64,000 nt of DNA from assembly GCF_001426755.1 (NCBI RefSeq), contig NZ_LMFJ01000001.1, positions 786,734 to 850,733 of the forward strand, given 5' to 3'. Position 1 is the stretch's first letter. Each line of letters begins with the position of its first letter. Both the position numbers and the translations under genes were made by a program. Shown here in pieces: positions 19,591 to 28,314 of the stretch. The notes under the pieces are model-generated. The model did no database searches. It saw nothing but the letters and a program-made list of their open reading frames with translations, and was not told the origin of the DNA. This stretch comes from Aeromicrobium sp. Root495. GTDB lineage: Bacteria > Actinomycetota > Actinomycetes > Propionibacteriales > Nocardioidaceae.

Positions 19591-19620
19591 GAAGGCCCGG
19601 ACCTCGTGGTCCGGGCCTTC
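19591..19620 (+). terminator. Terminator of the tRNA cluster
   Basis: GAAGGCCCGGACC and GGTCCGGGCCTTC form a perfect 13-bp stem with a TCGT loop, followed by GTCGTT. It starts seven bases after the last tRNA. Confidence 0.85.
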
Positions 19621-19656
19621 GTCGTTCCCACCGAGTCGCACCCCTAGGGTTGTCCC

Positions 19657-20436
19657 ATGCCCGACCTCCGCATCGCCGTGCTCATCGACGCCGACAACTC
19701 GTCCGCCACCAAGATCGAGGGCATCCTGCAGCGCGTGGCCACCTTCGGGAAGGCCAACGTCCGCAAGGCCTACGGCAACTGGCAGAAGAGCGAGCTGAAG
19801 GGCTGGGAGCCCAAGCTCCTGGAGCACGCCATCGCGCCGGTGCAGCAGTTCGACCTCACCAAGGGCAAGAACGCCTCCGACATCGCCATGGTCATCGACG
19901 CCATGGACCTGCTGCACGCGGGCGACGTCGACGGGTTCGCCGTGGTCTCCAGCGACGCCGACTTCACGCCGCTCGTCATGCGGCTGCGCCAGTCGGGCGC
20001 CGAGGTGATCGGCTTCGGGCAGAAGAAGGCGCCCGAGGCGTTCCGCAACGCCTGCTCCACGTTCTTCGAGGTGGAGGCCCTGGAGGACGACGCCGCCGAC
20101 GAGCCCGCCGACGACGACTCCGCCGTCCCCGCCGAGGCGCCGGCCCGCTCCACGGCGTCCAAGCGCCAGAGCGGCGACCAGCTCAAGCGCGACAGCCGGC
20201 TCATGAACCGTCTCTACAACGCCATTGACGACGCCTCCGACGACGACGGCTGGGCCAGCCTCTCGTCGGTCAGCAACCTCATCCGCAACCAGTCCTCGTT
20301 CGAGCCCCGCAACTTCGGCTACGCCAAGTTCAGCGACCTCGTGAAGGCCATCGACCTCTTCGAGGTGGCGGCCAACAACAAGTCGGTCCGCCGCTCCCAG
20401 ACCAAGACGGCCAAGAAGGCCGGTTCGCGGCGCTAG
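19657..20436 (+). CDS. NYN-domain (LabA/DUF88-like) protein with C-terminal OST-HTH domain
   Basis: 259 residues. The NYN (PIN-like) nuclease fold shows its acidic residues in IAVLIDADNSSATKI, DIAMVIDAMDLLHAG and AVVSSDADFTPLVMRLRQSG. An acidic, Ala/Pro-rich linker (about 145-175) leads to a winged-helix OST-HTH/LOTUS-like domain (LMNRLYNAIDDASDDDGW ... FGYAKFSDLVKAIDLF). Such proteins are predicted RNA-binding metal-dependent RNases. The last 15 residues are a basic tail. The gene stands alone behind the tRNA cluster. Confidence 0.85.
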   Translation: MPDLRIAVLIDADNSSATKIEGILQRVATFGKANVRKAYGNWQKSELKGWEPKLLEHAIAPVQQFDLTKGKNASDIAMVIDAMDLLHAGDVDGFAVVSSDADFTPLVMRLRQSGAEVIGFGQKKAPEAFRNACSTFFEVEALEDDAADEPADDDSAVPAEAPARSTASKRQSGDQLKRDSRLMNRLYNAIDDASDDDGWASLSSVSNLIRNQSSFEPRNFGYAKFSDLVKAIDLFEVAANNKSVRRSQTKTAKKAGSRR

Positions 20437-20499
20437 GGCCACCACGTCCGTGTCCGATTCCCGCCAGAGATGGTGGGCGGGACGCGTCATGATGGAGGC

Positions 20500-21972
20500 A
20501 TGGGCACCGATCTCCACGACCAGCGGTACCGCGCCGTCGAGGCGCGCGACCCCCGCTTCGACGGGGTCTTCTACACCGCGGTCCGCACCACCGGCATCTA
20601 CTGCCGTCCTTCGTGCCCGGCTCGCACGCCGCGCACGGAGAACGTGCAGTTCTACGCCTCGGCGGCCGCGGCCCAGGACGCCGGCTTCCGGGCGTGCCGG
20701 CGCTGCCGCCCCGACACCACGCCCGGCTCGCCGGAGTGGGACGTCCGGGCCGACGTCGTGGGGCGGGCCATGCGGCTCATCCGCGACGGCGTGATCGAGC
20801 GTCAGGGCGTCGACGGCCTTGCCGAGCACCTCGGCTACAGCTCGCGCCACGTGGGACGGATGCTCACCGACGAGCTCGGGGCCGGCCCGCTGGCGATCGC
20901 CCGCAGCGCCCGGGCGCAGACGGCGCGCATCCTCATCGAGACCACGTCGCTCCCGCTCGCCGACGTCGCCTTCGCGGCCGGGTTCGCCTCGGTCCGTCAG
21001 TTCAACGACTCCGTCCGTCAGGCCTACGACCTCACCCCGTCGGAGCTGCGCCGTCGAGGAGCGGGCGCGCAGCAGGCGGTCGCTGCAGGTCCGCTCAGCA
21101 TCCGGCTGGCCGTGCGGCAGCCGTTCGCCTCGGAGCCCTTGCTCCAGTTCCTCGCCGACCACGTCGTCCCCGGCATCGAGGCCGTCGACGGCCGCACGTT
21201 CGCGCGCACCCTGCGCCTCCCGCACGGTCATGGCGTCATGGCGCTCACGCTGCTCGACTCCCACGTGGAGTGCCGCCTCGAGCTCGACGACCTCCGCGAC
21301 GTCGCCACCGCCGTCGGTCGCGCCCGGCGCCTCCTCGACCTCGACGCCGACCCCATGGCGGTCGACGACGTCCTGGCCGCGGACCCGCTGCTCGCCGGCT
21401 CGGTGCTCCGCGAGCCGGGTCTGCGCGTGCCGGGCAGCGTCGACCCCTTCGAGACCGCGGTCCGCACCGTCGTGGGCCAGCAGGTCTCCGTCGCGGGCGC
21501 CCAGACCGTCACGGGCCGGCTCGTCGCGGCGGTGGGGGAGCGCGTCAGCGGCGCCCTCGCCGAGCAGCACGGGCTCACCCACGTGTTCCCCTCGCCGGAG
21601 GCCGTCGCCGCGGCCGACGACGAGGCGTTCTCCATGCCCAAGGCCCGGGCGCGCGCCGTCCGTGGAATCGCCGGCGCCGTCGCCGACGGGTCGCTCGACC
21701 TGTCCGCCGGCGCCGACCGCGCCGAGACCCGCGCCCAGCTGCTCGCCCTGCCGGGGATCGGGCCCTGGACGGCCGACTACGTCCTGATGCGCGGCCTCGG
21801 CGACCCCGACGTCCTGCTCTCCACCGACCTCGTCCTGCGTCGTGTGCTCGAGGCCCACGGCGTCGACGCGCGACGTTCTGCCTCATGGGCGCCATGGCGC
21901 TCGTACGCGGGCCTCCACCTCTGGCGCACCGTCACCAACCCCGAACCCGCCCCCGAGAGGACCACGCCATGA
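20500..21972 (+). CDS. Ada-AlkA fusion: methyl-phosphotriester sensor/activator plus 3-methyladenine DNA glycosylase
   Basis: 490 residues from ATG 20500 (GGAGG upstream). Residues 1-75 are the Ada zinc domain, with Cys35, Cys39, Cys66 and Cys69 (YCRPSC ... CRRC); Cys35 corresponds to the methyl acceptor of Ada. An AraC-type HTH pair follows (about 80-185). The remainder is AlkA: an N-terminal beta domain, [20 protein letters not shown], and the HhH-GPD motif [20 protein letters not shown] with the catalytic Asp in [12 protein letters not shown]. The protein should sense methylated DNA, activate transcription and excise alkylated bases. It overlaps ogt by 4 bp. Confidence 0.92.
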   Translation: MGTDLHDQRYRAVEARDPRFDGVFYTAVRTTGIYCRPSCPARTPRTENVQFYASAAAAQDAGFRACRRCRPDTTPGSPEWDVRADVVGRAMRLIRDGVIERQGVDGLAEHLGYSSRHVGRMLTDELGAGPLAIARSARAQTARILIETTSLPLADVAFAAGFASVRQFNDSVRQAYDLTPSELRRRGAGAQQAVAAGPLSIRLAVRQPFASEPLLQFLADHVVPGIEAVDGRTFARTLRLPHGHGVMALTLLDSHVECRLELDDLRDVATAVGRARRLLDLDADPMAVDDVLAADPLLAGSVLREPGLRVPGSVDPFETAVRTVVGQQVSVAGAQTVTGRLVAAVGERVSGALAEQHGLTHVFPSPEAVAAADDEAFSMPKARARAVRGIAGAVADGSLDLSAGADRAETRAQLLALPGIGPWTADYVLMRGLGDPDVLLSTDLVLRRVLEAHGVDARRSASWAPWRSYAGLHLWRTVTNPEPAPERTTP

Positions 21973-22430
21973 GCACACGCTGGATCGACTCGCCCATCGG
22001 CGGCCTGCGCCTGCACGTCTCGGCCGGCCTCCTGACCGCCATCGACTTCGACGCCACGCCTCGCGGCGCCCGGGTGGAGGACCCCCTGCTCGACACCGTG
22101 GAGCGGCAGCTCGACGAGTACTTCGCCGGGCGGCGCACCGAGTTCGACCTGCCGCTGGCCAACGACGGCACGGAGTTCCAGCAGAAGGTGTGGGGGGAGC
22201 TGCAGCGCATCCCGTTCGGCGAGACGGCCAGCTACGGGCAGATCGCCGCACGCCTCGGGTACGAGCCCGTGGTCTCGCGCGCGGTGGGCGCGGCCAACGG
22301 CGCCAACCCCATCCCGGTCGTCGTCCCGTGCCACCGGGTGATCGGCTCCAACGGCACGCTCACGGGGTACGCGGGCGGTCTCGAGCGCAAGCGCATCCTG
22401 CTCGCGCTGGAGCAGCCGGGACTGTTCTGA
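21969..22430 (+). CDS. ogt: Methylated-DNA--cysteine S-methyltransferase
   Basis: 153 residues beginning at the ATG that overlaps the Ada-AlkA stop. The acceptor-cysteine motif [22 protein letters not shown] is intact, as is the DNA-binding helix region [14 protein letters not shown] and the Asn-Arg hinge area. It transfers the methyl group from O6-methylguanine onto its own cysteine. Coupled to an Ada-AlkA gene it completes a compact adaptive-response operon. Confidence 0.95.
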   Translation: MSTRWIDSPIGGLRLHVSAGLLTAIDFDATPRGARVEDPLLDTVERQLDEYFAGRRTEFDLPLANDGTEFQQKVWGELQRIPFGETASYGQIAARLGYEPVVSRAVGAANGANPIPVVVPCHRVIGSNGTLTGYAGGLERKRILLALEQPGLF

Positions 22431-22476
22431 GGTCGGTCGTCACCTGTCGTTCGTCTTCATCGGGCATCATGCCCTC

Positions 22477-23022
22477 ATGGCGAAGAAGAGCGTAGACGTG
22501 AAGACCGAGGCCAAGAAGACCAAGAAGGCAGCCCGGAAGGCGGCCGACAAGGTCGTCGAGGCCGTCTCCGAGAAGGTCGACAAGGCGTCCAAGAAGACCG
22601 ACAAGCGCGTCAAGGAGCTCCAGGGCACCGTCGCGCGGCTCGAGGCCAAGGTGACCCGCCTGGAGGCCAAGGTCGAGGACTGGAAGAGCGAGGCCAAGAA
22701 GCACAAGGGCAAGCGCGCCGAGCTGAAGAAGGCGCTCCAGGACGCGCAGCGCAAGCCCGCCGGCAAGGTCGGCCCGGACACGCCCGTCGAGTCCGTGGCC
22801 CCGGCGCCCGTCAAGGCCGCGCCCGTCGTCGCGAAGATCCCGGCCCCGGCCACCTCGCCGTCCGGCCCCGTCACGCCGAAGATCCCGGTGGGATCGCCCA
22901 CGGCGTCCACCACCCCCGACGCCACCTGGACCATCACGCGCCTGCGCGCGGTCGCGCGTGAGCGCAAGGTCGTCGGCTACTCCCGCAAGTCCAAGGCCGA
23001 GCTCCTCGACGCCCTGAAGTGA
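22477..23022 (+). CDS. Lysine/alanine-rich coiled-coil protein with C-terminal SAP/Rho-N-like motif
   Basis: 181 residues. Residues 1-100 are almost wholly Lys, Ala, Glu and Val with heptad spacing (VARLEAKVTRLEAKVEDW), a long coiled coil with histone-like basic character at its start (AKKTKKAARKAADK). A Pro/Ala/Thr linker (105-150) precedes a compact C-terminal motif, TWTITRLRAVARERKVVGYS followed by RKSKAELLDAL, which looks like a Rho N-terminal or SAP helix-turn-helix nucleic-acid binding element. A nucleoid-associated role is plausible but unproven. Confidence 0.7.
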   Translation: MAKKSVDVKTEAKKTKKAARKAADKVVEAVSEKVDKASKKTDKRVKELQGTVARLEAKVTRLEAKVEDWKSEAKKHKGKRAELKKALQDAQRKPAGKVGPDTPVESVAPAPVKAAPVVAKIPAPATSPSGPVTPKIPVGSPTASTTPDATWTITRLRAVARERKVVGYSRKSKAELLDALK

Positions 23023-23038
23023 CCCCGCCTCAGAGAGA

Positions 23039-23054
23039 CCCCGCCCCGGGGCGG
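23039..23054 (+). terminator. GC-rich hairpin after the coiled-coil gene
   Basis: CCCCGCCCCGGGGCGG can fold as a short stem 17 bp after the stop codon at 23022. It abuts a longer palindrome. Confidence 0.45.
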
Positions 23055-23109
23055 TGACTTGGCGTCCGTTCGGAGGCCACAGAGGCCTTCGAACAGACGC
23101 CAGCTCACC
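23053..23109. repeat. Long inverted repeat between convergent genes (family E, copy 1)
   Basis: Arms GGTGA..TGGCGTCCGTTCG and CGAACAGACGCCA..TCACC enclose an inner AGGCC ... GGCCT stem, with few mismatches. It lies between the convergent coiled-coil and ndgR genes and probably stops transcription from both sides. The motif GGCGTCCGT recurs in the palindrome at 58910-58948. Confidence 0.7.
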
Positions 23110-23160
23110 GCCGCGGGGACGGGCACCCGGGACGGGACGCTAGGTCACCGCCCGGGCGGA

Positions 23161-23877
23161 TCAGCTGGCGCGGCGCAAGCTCTGCGAGAGCCGCTCCGCC
23201 GCCGCCGCGACGGCGGGGGCGTGCATGCGTCCGGGCTGACGGGTGAGCCGCTCGAGCGGGCCCGACACCGACACGGCCGCGACGACCTTGCCGGAGGGGG
23301 AGCGGACCGGCGCCGACACCGACCCGACGCCCATCTCGCGCTCGCCCACGCTCTGCGCCCAGCCACGACGGCGGACGGCGGAGAGCTCGGCGGCGGAGAA
23401 GGTGGCCTTGAGCAGGCCCTTGTTCATGCGCTCGGGGTCCTCCCAGGCGAGCAGCACCTGGGCGGCCGAGCCGGCGGCCATCGTGAGCTGGCTGCCGACG
23501 GGGATCGAGTCGCGCAGGCCGGTGGGACGGTCGGCGGCGGCCACGCACACGCGGAAGTCGCCCTGACGGCGGAAGAGCTGGGCGGACTCACCGGTGATGT
23601 CGCGCAGGCGGGCCAGCACGGGTCCGGCGGCGGCGAGCAGACGGTCCTCGCCGGCGGCCGCGGCCAGCTCGCCGAGGCGGGGGCCGAGGATGAACCGGCC
23701 CTGCATGTCGCGGGCCACGAGGCGGTGGTGCTCGAGGGCCACGGCCAGGCGGTGCGCCGTGGGGCGGGCGAGGCCGGTGGCGGTCACGAGCCCGGCCAGG
23801 GTGGCCGGCCCAGGCTCGAGGGCGGCGAGCACGAGGGCGGCTTTGTCCAGGACCCCGACTCCGCTAGAGTTGTCCAT
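23161..23877 (-). CDS. ndgR: IclR-family regulator NdgR/LtbR of leucine genes
   Basis: 238 residues from ATG 23877, the same length as Streptomyces NdgR. It begins [20 protein letters not shown]; the winged HTH contains [20 protein letters not shown], and the C-terminal effector domain has [20 protein letters not shown]. NdgR/LtbR proteins control leuCD and other amino-acid genes in Streptomyces and Corynebacterium. The gene is divergent from leuC, which is the conserved arrangement. The effector is not known from sequence. Confidence 0.92.
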   Translation of the reverse strand: MDNSSGVGVLDKAALVLAALEPGPATLAGLVTATGLARPTAHRLAVALEHHRLVARDMQGRFILGPRLGELAAAAGEDRLLAAAGPVLARLRDITGESAQLFRRQGDFRVCVAAADRPTGLRDSIPVGSQLTMAAGSAAQVLLAWEDPERMNKGLLKATFSAAELSAVRRRGWAQSVGEREMGVGSVSAPVRSPSGKVVAAVSVSGPLERLTRQPGRMHAPAVAAAAERLSQSLRRAS

Positions 23878-23886
23878 ACCTTGATA

Positions 23887-23912
23887 TTGCCGTATCGCAT
23901 CGTGAGACGCAA
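23887..23912. promoter_or_regulatory. Candidate NdgR operator in the ndgR-leuC intergenic region
   Basis: An imperfect palindrome with half-sites TTGCCGTATC (23887-23896) and GAGACGCAA (23904-23912) stands 10 bp from the ndgR start and about 80 bp from leuC. It is the most AT-rich and symmetric part of the intergenic region, so it is the best place for the regulator to act on both genes. Confidence 0.45.
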
Positions 23913-23993
23913 GTGCATGATGGTCACGGAGCGGTCGCACCTCGAGGACGTATCGACGAGGACTCGGCCACGGCGCCGATCGAAGGAGTTCAC

Positions 23994-25415
23994 ATGGGCA
24001 AGACACTGGCAGAGAAGATCTGGGACGACCACGTCGTCCGCCAGGCCGACGGCGAGCCCGACCTCCTCTACATCGACCTCCACCTCATCCACGAGGTCAC
24101 GAGCCCGCAGGCCTTCGACGGGCTGCGCCTCTCCGGCCGCCCCGTCCGTCGACCCGACCTGACGCTGGCCACCGAGGACCACAACATCCCCACGACCGAC
24201 CTCGACAAGCCCATCGCCGACCTCGTGTCGCGCACGCAGGTCGAAACGCTGCGCCGCAACGCCGAGGAGTTCGGCGTCCGGCTGCACCCCATGGGCGACA
24301 TCGACCAGGGCATCGTCCACGTGGTCGGCCCGCAGCTGGGCCTCACGCAGCCCGGCATGACGATCGTGTGCGGCGACTCGCACACCTCCACGCACGGCGC
24401 GTTCGGCTCCATCGCGTTCGGCATCGGCACGAGCGAGGTCGAGCACGTGCTCGCCACGCAGTCGCTGTCGCAGGCCAAGCCCAAGATGATGGCCGTCGAG
24501 GTCGACGGCGTGCTGCCCGAGGGCACGAGCGCCAAGGACCTCATCCTCGCGCTCATCACGCAGGAGACCACCGGCGGCGGCCAGGGCTACATCGTCGAGT
24601 ACCGCGGCGAGGCCATCCGCGCGCTCTCCATGGAGGAGCGCATGACGGTGTGCAACATGAGCATCGAGTGGGGTGCCAAGGCCGGCCTCATCGCCCCCGA
24701 CGAGACCACGTTCGAGTACATCCAGGGCCGGGCCCACGCGCCGCAGGGCGATCAGTGGGACGAGGCCGTGGCCTACTGGAAGGGCCTCGTCACCGACGAC
24801 GACGCGCACTTCGACAAGATCATCCGCATCGATGCGTCCGAGGTCACGCCGTTCGTCACGTGGGGCACCAACCCCGGCCAGGGCGTCCCGCTCTCGGCCA
24901 ACGTGCCCAACCCCGAGGACTTCGAGGACGAGTCGGAGCGCATCGCGGCCGAGAACGCCCTGAAGTACATGGGCCTCACCGCCGGCACGCCCATGCGCGA
25001 GGTCAGCGTCGACACCGTCTTCCTCGGCTCGTGCACCAACGGCCGCATCAGCGACCTGCGCACCGCTGCCGAGCTCATCAAGGGCCACACCGTCGCCGAG
25101 AACACCCGCATGCTCGTGGTGCCGGGCTCGGTGCGCGTGCGCCTGCAGGCCCAGGAGGAGGGCCTCGACGTCATCTTCAAGGAGGCCGGCGCCGAGTGGC
25201 GTGGAGCGGGCTGCTCGATGTGCCTGGGCATGAACCCCGACCAGCTGGTGCCGGGCGAGCGCAGCGCGTCCACCTCCAACCGCAACTTCGAGGGCCGTCA
25301 GGGCAAGGGCGGTCGCACGCACCTCGTCTCGCCCGAGGTGGCCGTCGCCACCGCCGTGCTCGGCCACCTGGCCGGCCCCACCGACCTCGCCGCCGTCGAG
25401 ACCGCAGGAGTCTGA
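23994..25415 (+). CDS. leuC: 3-isopropylmalate dehydratase large subunit
   Basis: 473 residues with GAAGGAG before ATG 23994. It isomerises 2- to 3-isopropylmalate together with LeuD, using a [4Fe-4S] cluster. The aconitase signatures are [33 protein letters not shown] (first cluster Cys) and [13 protein letters not shown] (the other two). It opens the leuCD operon divergent from ndgR. Confidence 0.97.
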   Translation: MGKTLAEKIWDDHVVRQADGEPDLLYIDLHLIHEVTSPQAFDGLRLSGRPVRRPDLTLATEDHNIPTTDLDKPIADLVSRTQVETLRRNAEEFGVRLHPMGDIDQGIVHVVGPQLGLTQPGMTIVCGDSHTSTHGAFGSIAFGIGTSEVEHVLATQSLSQAKPKMMAVEVDGVLPEGTSAKDLILALITQETTGGGQGYIVEYRGEAIRALSMEERMTVCNMSIEWGAKAGLIAPDETTFEYIQGRAHAPQGDQWDEAVAYWKGLVTDDDAHFDKIIRIDASEVTPFVTWGTNPGQGVPLSANVPNPEDFEDESERIAAENALKYMGLTAGTPMREVSVDTVFLGSCTNGRISDLRTAAELIKGHTVAENTRMLVVPGSVRVRLQAQEEGLDVIFKEAGAEWRGAGCSMCLGMNPDQLVPGERSASTSNRNFEGRQGKGGRTHLVSPEVAVATAVLGHLAGPTDLAAVETAGV

Positions 25416-25417
25416 TC

Positions 25418-25504
25418 ATGGCGCCCGCTGCTCACCGAGCCTGTTTCCCATCGTCGACCTGCTCCAGCTCGACGAGTGCACATCCGCTGAATGAAGGGCG
25501 TTGA
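25418..25504 (+). CDS. Possible 28-residue small ORF between leuC and leuD
   Basis: ATG 25418 follows the leuC stop by 2 bp and is preceded by GCAGGAG at proper spacing. The frame runs to TGA 25502-25504, ending 2 bp before the leuD start. The peptide [20 protein letters not shown] plus AHPLNEGR is rich in Ser and has two Cys. It has no known domain. Its fit between the two genes and the good ribosome site suggest it is translated, possibly to couple leuD to leuC; a peptide function is speculative. Confidence 0.4.
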   Translation: MAPAAHRACFPSSTCSSSTSAHPLNEGR

Positions 25505-25506
25505 CC

Positions 25507-26112
25507 ATGGAGAAGTTCGTCAGCCATACGGGTGTCGCGGCCCCGCTGCGTCGCAGCAACGTCGACACCGACCAGATCATCCCTGCGGTCTACCTCAAGC
25601 GCGTCACCCGCACGGGCTTCGAGGACGGCCTCTTCGCCGCCTGGCGCAACGACGAGAGCTTCGTGCTCAACCAGCCCGCGTACAAAAACGCCACGGTCCT
25701 CATCGCCGGTCCCGACTTCGGCACCGGCTCGTCCCGCGAGCACGCCGTGTGGGCGCTGCAGAACTACGGCTTCAAGGCCGTCATCAGCCCCCGCTTCGGC
25801 GACATCTTCCGGGGCAACTCGGGCAAGGCCGGACTCCTGGCCGCGCAGGTCGACGAGAAGGTCGTGCAGCGCCTGTGGGACTACGTCGAGGAGAACCCCG
25901 GCGCGTCCGTGAGCCTCGACCTCGAGACCCGCACCGTGAAGGCCGGCGAGGGTGTCGACGCCATCGAGGACTCGTTCACGATCGACGACTACACCCGCTG
26001 GCGCCTGCTCGAGGGACTCGACGACGTGGGCATCACGATGAGCCACGAGGACGACATCGAGGCCTACGAGGCCAAGCGCCTCCCGTTCAAGCCCGCCACC
26101 CTCGGAGCCTGA
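25507..26112 (+). CDS. leuD: 3-isopropylmalate dehydratase small subunit
   Basis: 201 residues. The swivel-domain motifs are present: [20 protein letters not shown] at the start, [21 protein letters not shown] in the middle and [16 protein letters not shown]. It forms the active isomerase with LeuC. The 91-bp gap after leuC is unusually long for this pair and is filled by a small ORF. Confidence 0.96.
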   Translation: MEKFVSHTGVAAPLRRSNVDTDQIIPAVYLKRVTRTGFEDGLFAAWRNDESFVLNQPAYKNATVLIAGPDFGTGSSREHAVWALQNYGFKAVISPRFGDIFRGNSGKAGLLAAQVDEKVVQRLWDYVEENPGASVSLDLETRTVKAGEGVDAIEDSFTIDDYTRWRLLEGLDDVGITMSHEDDIEAYEAKRLPFKPATLGA

Positions 26113-26139
26113 GCCACAGTCCCACCCGCGCCCGCCCCA

Positions 26140-26202
26140 CCCGATTTGTGACCGTCTTGCGGTTCTGAAGGCCTCAGAACCGCAACAAGGTCACACATCG
26201 GG
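26140..26202. repeat. Long inverted repeat after leuD (family D), probable bidirectional terminator
   Basis: Outer arms CCCGATTTGTGACC and GGTCACACATCGGG and inner arms TTGCGGTTCTGA and TCAGAACCGCAA fold into one long hairpin with a small internal loop. It lies between leuD and a convergent minus-strand gene. Confidence 0.75.
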
Positions 26203-26225
26203 GGGACGGGCAGGTCGGGGCGTGG

Positions 26226-26477
26226 CTACTTCGTGACGGCGGCGTGGATCTGGGCCAGCTGCTCGGCCATGGCGGGGAGCTGCTTCACGAGCTCGATCTC
26301 CTCGGTGAGGTCGGTCAGGACGCCCTTCACCTCGGCGAGGAGCACCTTGACCTCCTCGAGGGTCGTGTCGACGCTGCCGAGCGTTCCGTCGACGCGACCG
26401 AGCACGCCGTCGACGTTGACGAGCACCTTGTCGGCACGGTTGAGGATGGCGGCGGGGTTGCCGGGGAGCAGGGCCAT
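26226..26477 (-). CDS. Small coiled-coil protein
   Basis: 83 residues from ATG 26477. After a short N-terminus (MALLPGNPAAILNRADKVL) the chain shows regular heptads of Val/Leu (VDGVLGRVDGTLGSVDTTLE, then EVKVLLAEVKGVLTDL), an obvious coiled coil of about 60 residues. No membrane segment is visible. It resembles the soluble part of DUF948-type or phasin-like helical proteins; the function is unknown. It diverges from plsC. Confidence 0.6.
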   Translation of the reverse strand: MALLPGNPAAILNRADKVLVNVDGVLGRVDGTLGSVDTTLEEVKVLLAEVKGVLTDLTEEIELVKQLPAMAEQLAQIHAAVTK

Positions 26478-26581
26478 GGAGACCTCCGTGAGGCGGGACG
26501 ATCGGTGGGTCGGACGAACGTACCGCTTCGACCCCTCCCAGGTGCAGCATCCGGGACCGCCGAAGGAATAGGCTCGCCCTC

Positions 26582-27316
26582 ATGGATCGACGTCAGCTTC
26601 CGCGCACCACGCGCTGGATCGTCAGGTTCCTGCGGCCGATCTTCATGGTCACCACCAAGCGCGACTGGCGCGACGTCGACAAGTTCCCCGAGGGCGGCTT
26701 CGTGCTCGCCCCCAACCACGTGTCGCACCTCGACCCCTTCCTGTTCTCGCACTTCCTGGTCGACCAGGGCATCGCCCCACGCTTCCTGGCCAAGGACACG
26801 CTCTTCAACATCAAGGGGATCGGCAAGATCCTGCGTGGCGCCGAGCAGATCCCCGTCTACCGCAGCTCCCAGGGCGCGGCCGACTCGCTCCGCGCCGCCG
26901 AGCGGATGGTCCTCGACGGTGGCGTCGTGATCATCTACCCCGAGGGCACCATCACGCGCGACCCCGACGGCTGGCCCATGACGGGTCGCACGGGTGCGGT
27001 GCGCGTGGCCCTGGCCACCGGCAAGCCCCTCGTCCCCGTCGTGCAGTGGGGCCCGCAGGCCATCCTCTGGCCCTACACCAAGGTGCCGAAGGTCTTCCCG
27101 CGCAAGACCATGCACATGCGCGTCGGAGATCCCGTCGACCTCAGCGACCTGGCCGACCAGGAGCTCACCGAGAAGGTGCTCCACGAGGCCACCGACCGTC
27201 TGATGGACCGGCTCACCGCCATGCTGGCCGACGTCCGGGGAGAGCTGCCCTCGGGGCCGCGTCTCGACGTCCACACGCTCAAGCACCGCACCAACTACAA
27301 GCCGAAGGAGCTGTGA
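26582..27316 (+). CDS. plsC: 1-acyl-sn-glycerol-3-phosphate acyltransferase
   Basis: 244 residues. The acyltransferase block I is APNHVSHLDPFLFS (catalytic His and Asp), block III VIIYPEGTITRDPDGW, and block IV LVPVVQWGPQAIL. It acylates lysophosphatidate in membrane phospholipid synthesis. Its stop overlaps the gpsA start by one base, linking it to the enzyme that provides the glycerol-3-phosphate backbone. Confidence 0.92.
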   Translation: MDRRQLPRTTRWIVRFLRPIFMVTTKRDWRDVDKFPEGGFVLAPNHVSHLDPFLFSHFLVDQGIAPRFLAKDTLFNIKGIGKILRGAEQIPVYRSSQGAADSLRAAERMVLDGGVVIIYPEGTITRDPDGWPMTGRTGAVRVALATGKPLVPVVQWGPQAILWPYTKVPKVFPRKTMHMRVGDPVDLSDLADQELTEKVLHEATDRLMDRLTAMLADVRGELPSGPRLDVHTLKHRTNYKPKEL

Positions 27317-28311
27317 TGGCCAAGACCACCGTCATGGGGGCCGGGTCGTGGGGCACGGCCTTCGCAGTCGTGCTCGCCGACGCAGGGAACGACGTCCACA
27401 TCTGGGGGCGTCGCGCCGAGCTCTGCGAGGGCATCAACACCCAGCACCGCAACCTCGACTACTTGCCCGGCATCGAGCTCCCCGAGACGATCCAGGCCAC
27501 CTCCGACGCTGCCGAGGCCCTCGCCGACGCCGACGTCGTGGTGCTCGCCGTCCCGTCGCAGCAGCTGCGCGCCAACCTCACGGACTGGGGCAAGCACATC
27601 CCCGACCACGCAGTCATGGTGAGCCTCATGAAGGGCGTCGAGCTGGGCACCCACAAGCGCATGAGCGAGGTCATCGCCGAGCTCACCGGCGCCGGACCCG
27701 AGCGCATCGCCGTGGTGAGCGGTCCCAACCTCGCCAAGGAGATCGCGATGCGCGAGCCCGCGGCGAGCGTCGTGGCGTGCGAGGACGAGGCGGTGGCACT
27801 GCACCTGCAGAAGCTGTGCCACACGGCGTCGTTCCGCCCGTACACCAACACCGACGTCATCGGCTGCGAGCTGGGCGGCACCACCAAGAACATCATCGGC
27901 CTCGCGGTCGGCGTGTGCGTCGGCCTCGGCTTCGGCGACAACACCAAGGCCTCGGTCATCACCCGCGGCCTCGCGGAGACCGCGCGCCTCGGCATCGCCA
28001 TCGGCGCCGACCCCATGACGTTCGCCGGCCTCGCGGGCATGGGCGACCTCGTGGCCACGTGCTCCTCGCCGCTCTCGCGCAACCGCACGTTCGGCGAGAA
28101 GCTCGGTCAGGGCATGACCGTCGAGGAGGTCACGGCTCAGACCAAGCAGGTGGCCGAGGGCGTCAAGTCGTGCCAGTCGGTGAGCGAGCTCGCCAAGATG
28201 CACGGCGTCGACATGCCCATCGCCGAGCACGTCGCGGCGCTCATCGCGGGGGAGATGGACCCCGAGCAGCTCGTGAAGGCGCTCATCTCGCGCGAGGCCA
28301 AGTCGGAGTGA
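27316..28311 (+). CDS. gpsA: Glycerol-3-phosphate dehydrogenase [NAD(P)+]
   Basis: 331 residues. The dinucleotide motif is VMGAGSWGTAFAVVLADAG; catalytic and substrate residues lie in SGPNLAKEIA, ELGGTTKNIIGLAVG (active-site Lys) and GDNTKASVITRGL. It reduces dihydroxyacetone phosphate to glycerol-3-phosphate for phospholipids. It is co-transcribed with plsC. Confidence 0.96.
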   Translation: MAKTTVMGAGSWGTAFAVVLADAGNDVHIWGRRAELCEGINTQHRNLDYLPGIELPETIQATSDAAEALADADVVVLAVPSQQLRANLTDWGKHIPDHAVMVSLMKGVELGTHKRMSEVIAELTGAGPERIAVVSGPNLAKEIAMREPAASVVACEDEAVALHLQKLCHTASFRPYTNTDVIGCELGGTTKNIIGLAVGVCVGLGFGDNTKASVITRGLAETARLGIAIGADPMTFAGLAGMGDLVATCSSPLSRNRTFGEKLGQGMTVEEVTAQTKQVAEGVKSCQSVSELAKMHGVDMPIAEHVAALIAGEMDPEQLVKALISREAKSE

Positions 28312-28314
28312 CGG

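Noticed and set aside
24368..25504. 378-codon frame over leuC that includes the small ORF
   Set aside because: Most of it is an out-of-frame shadow of leuC; only the last 28 codons, with their own ATG and ribosome site, merit attention.
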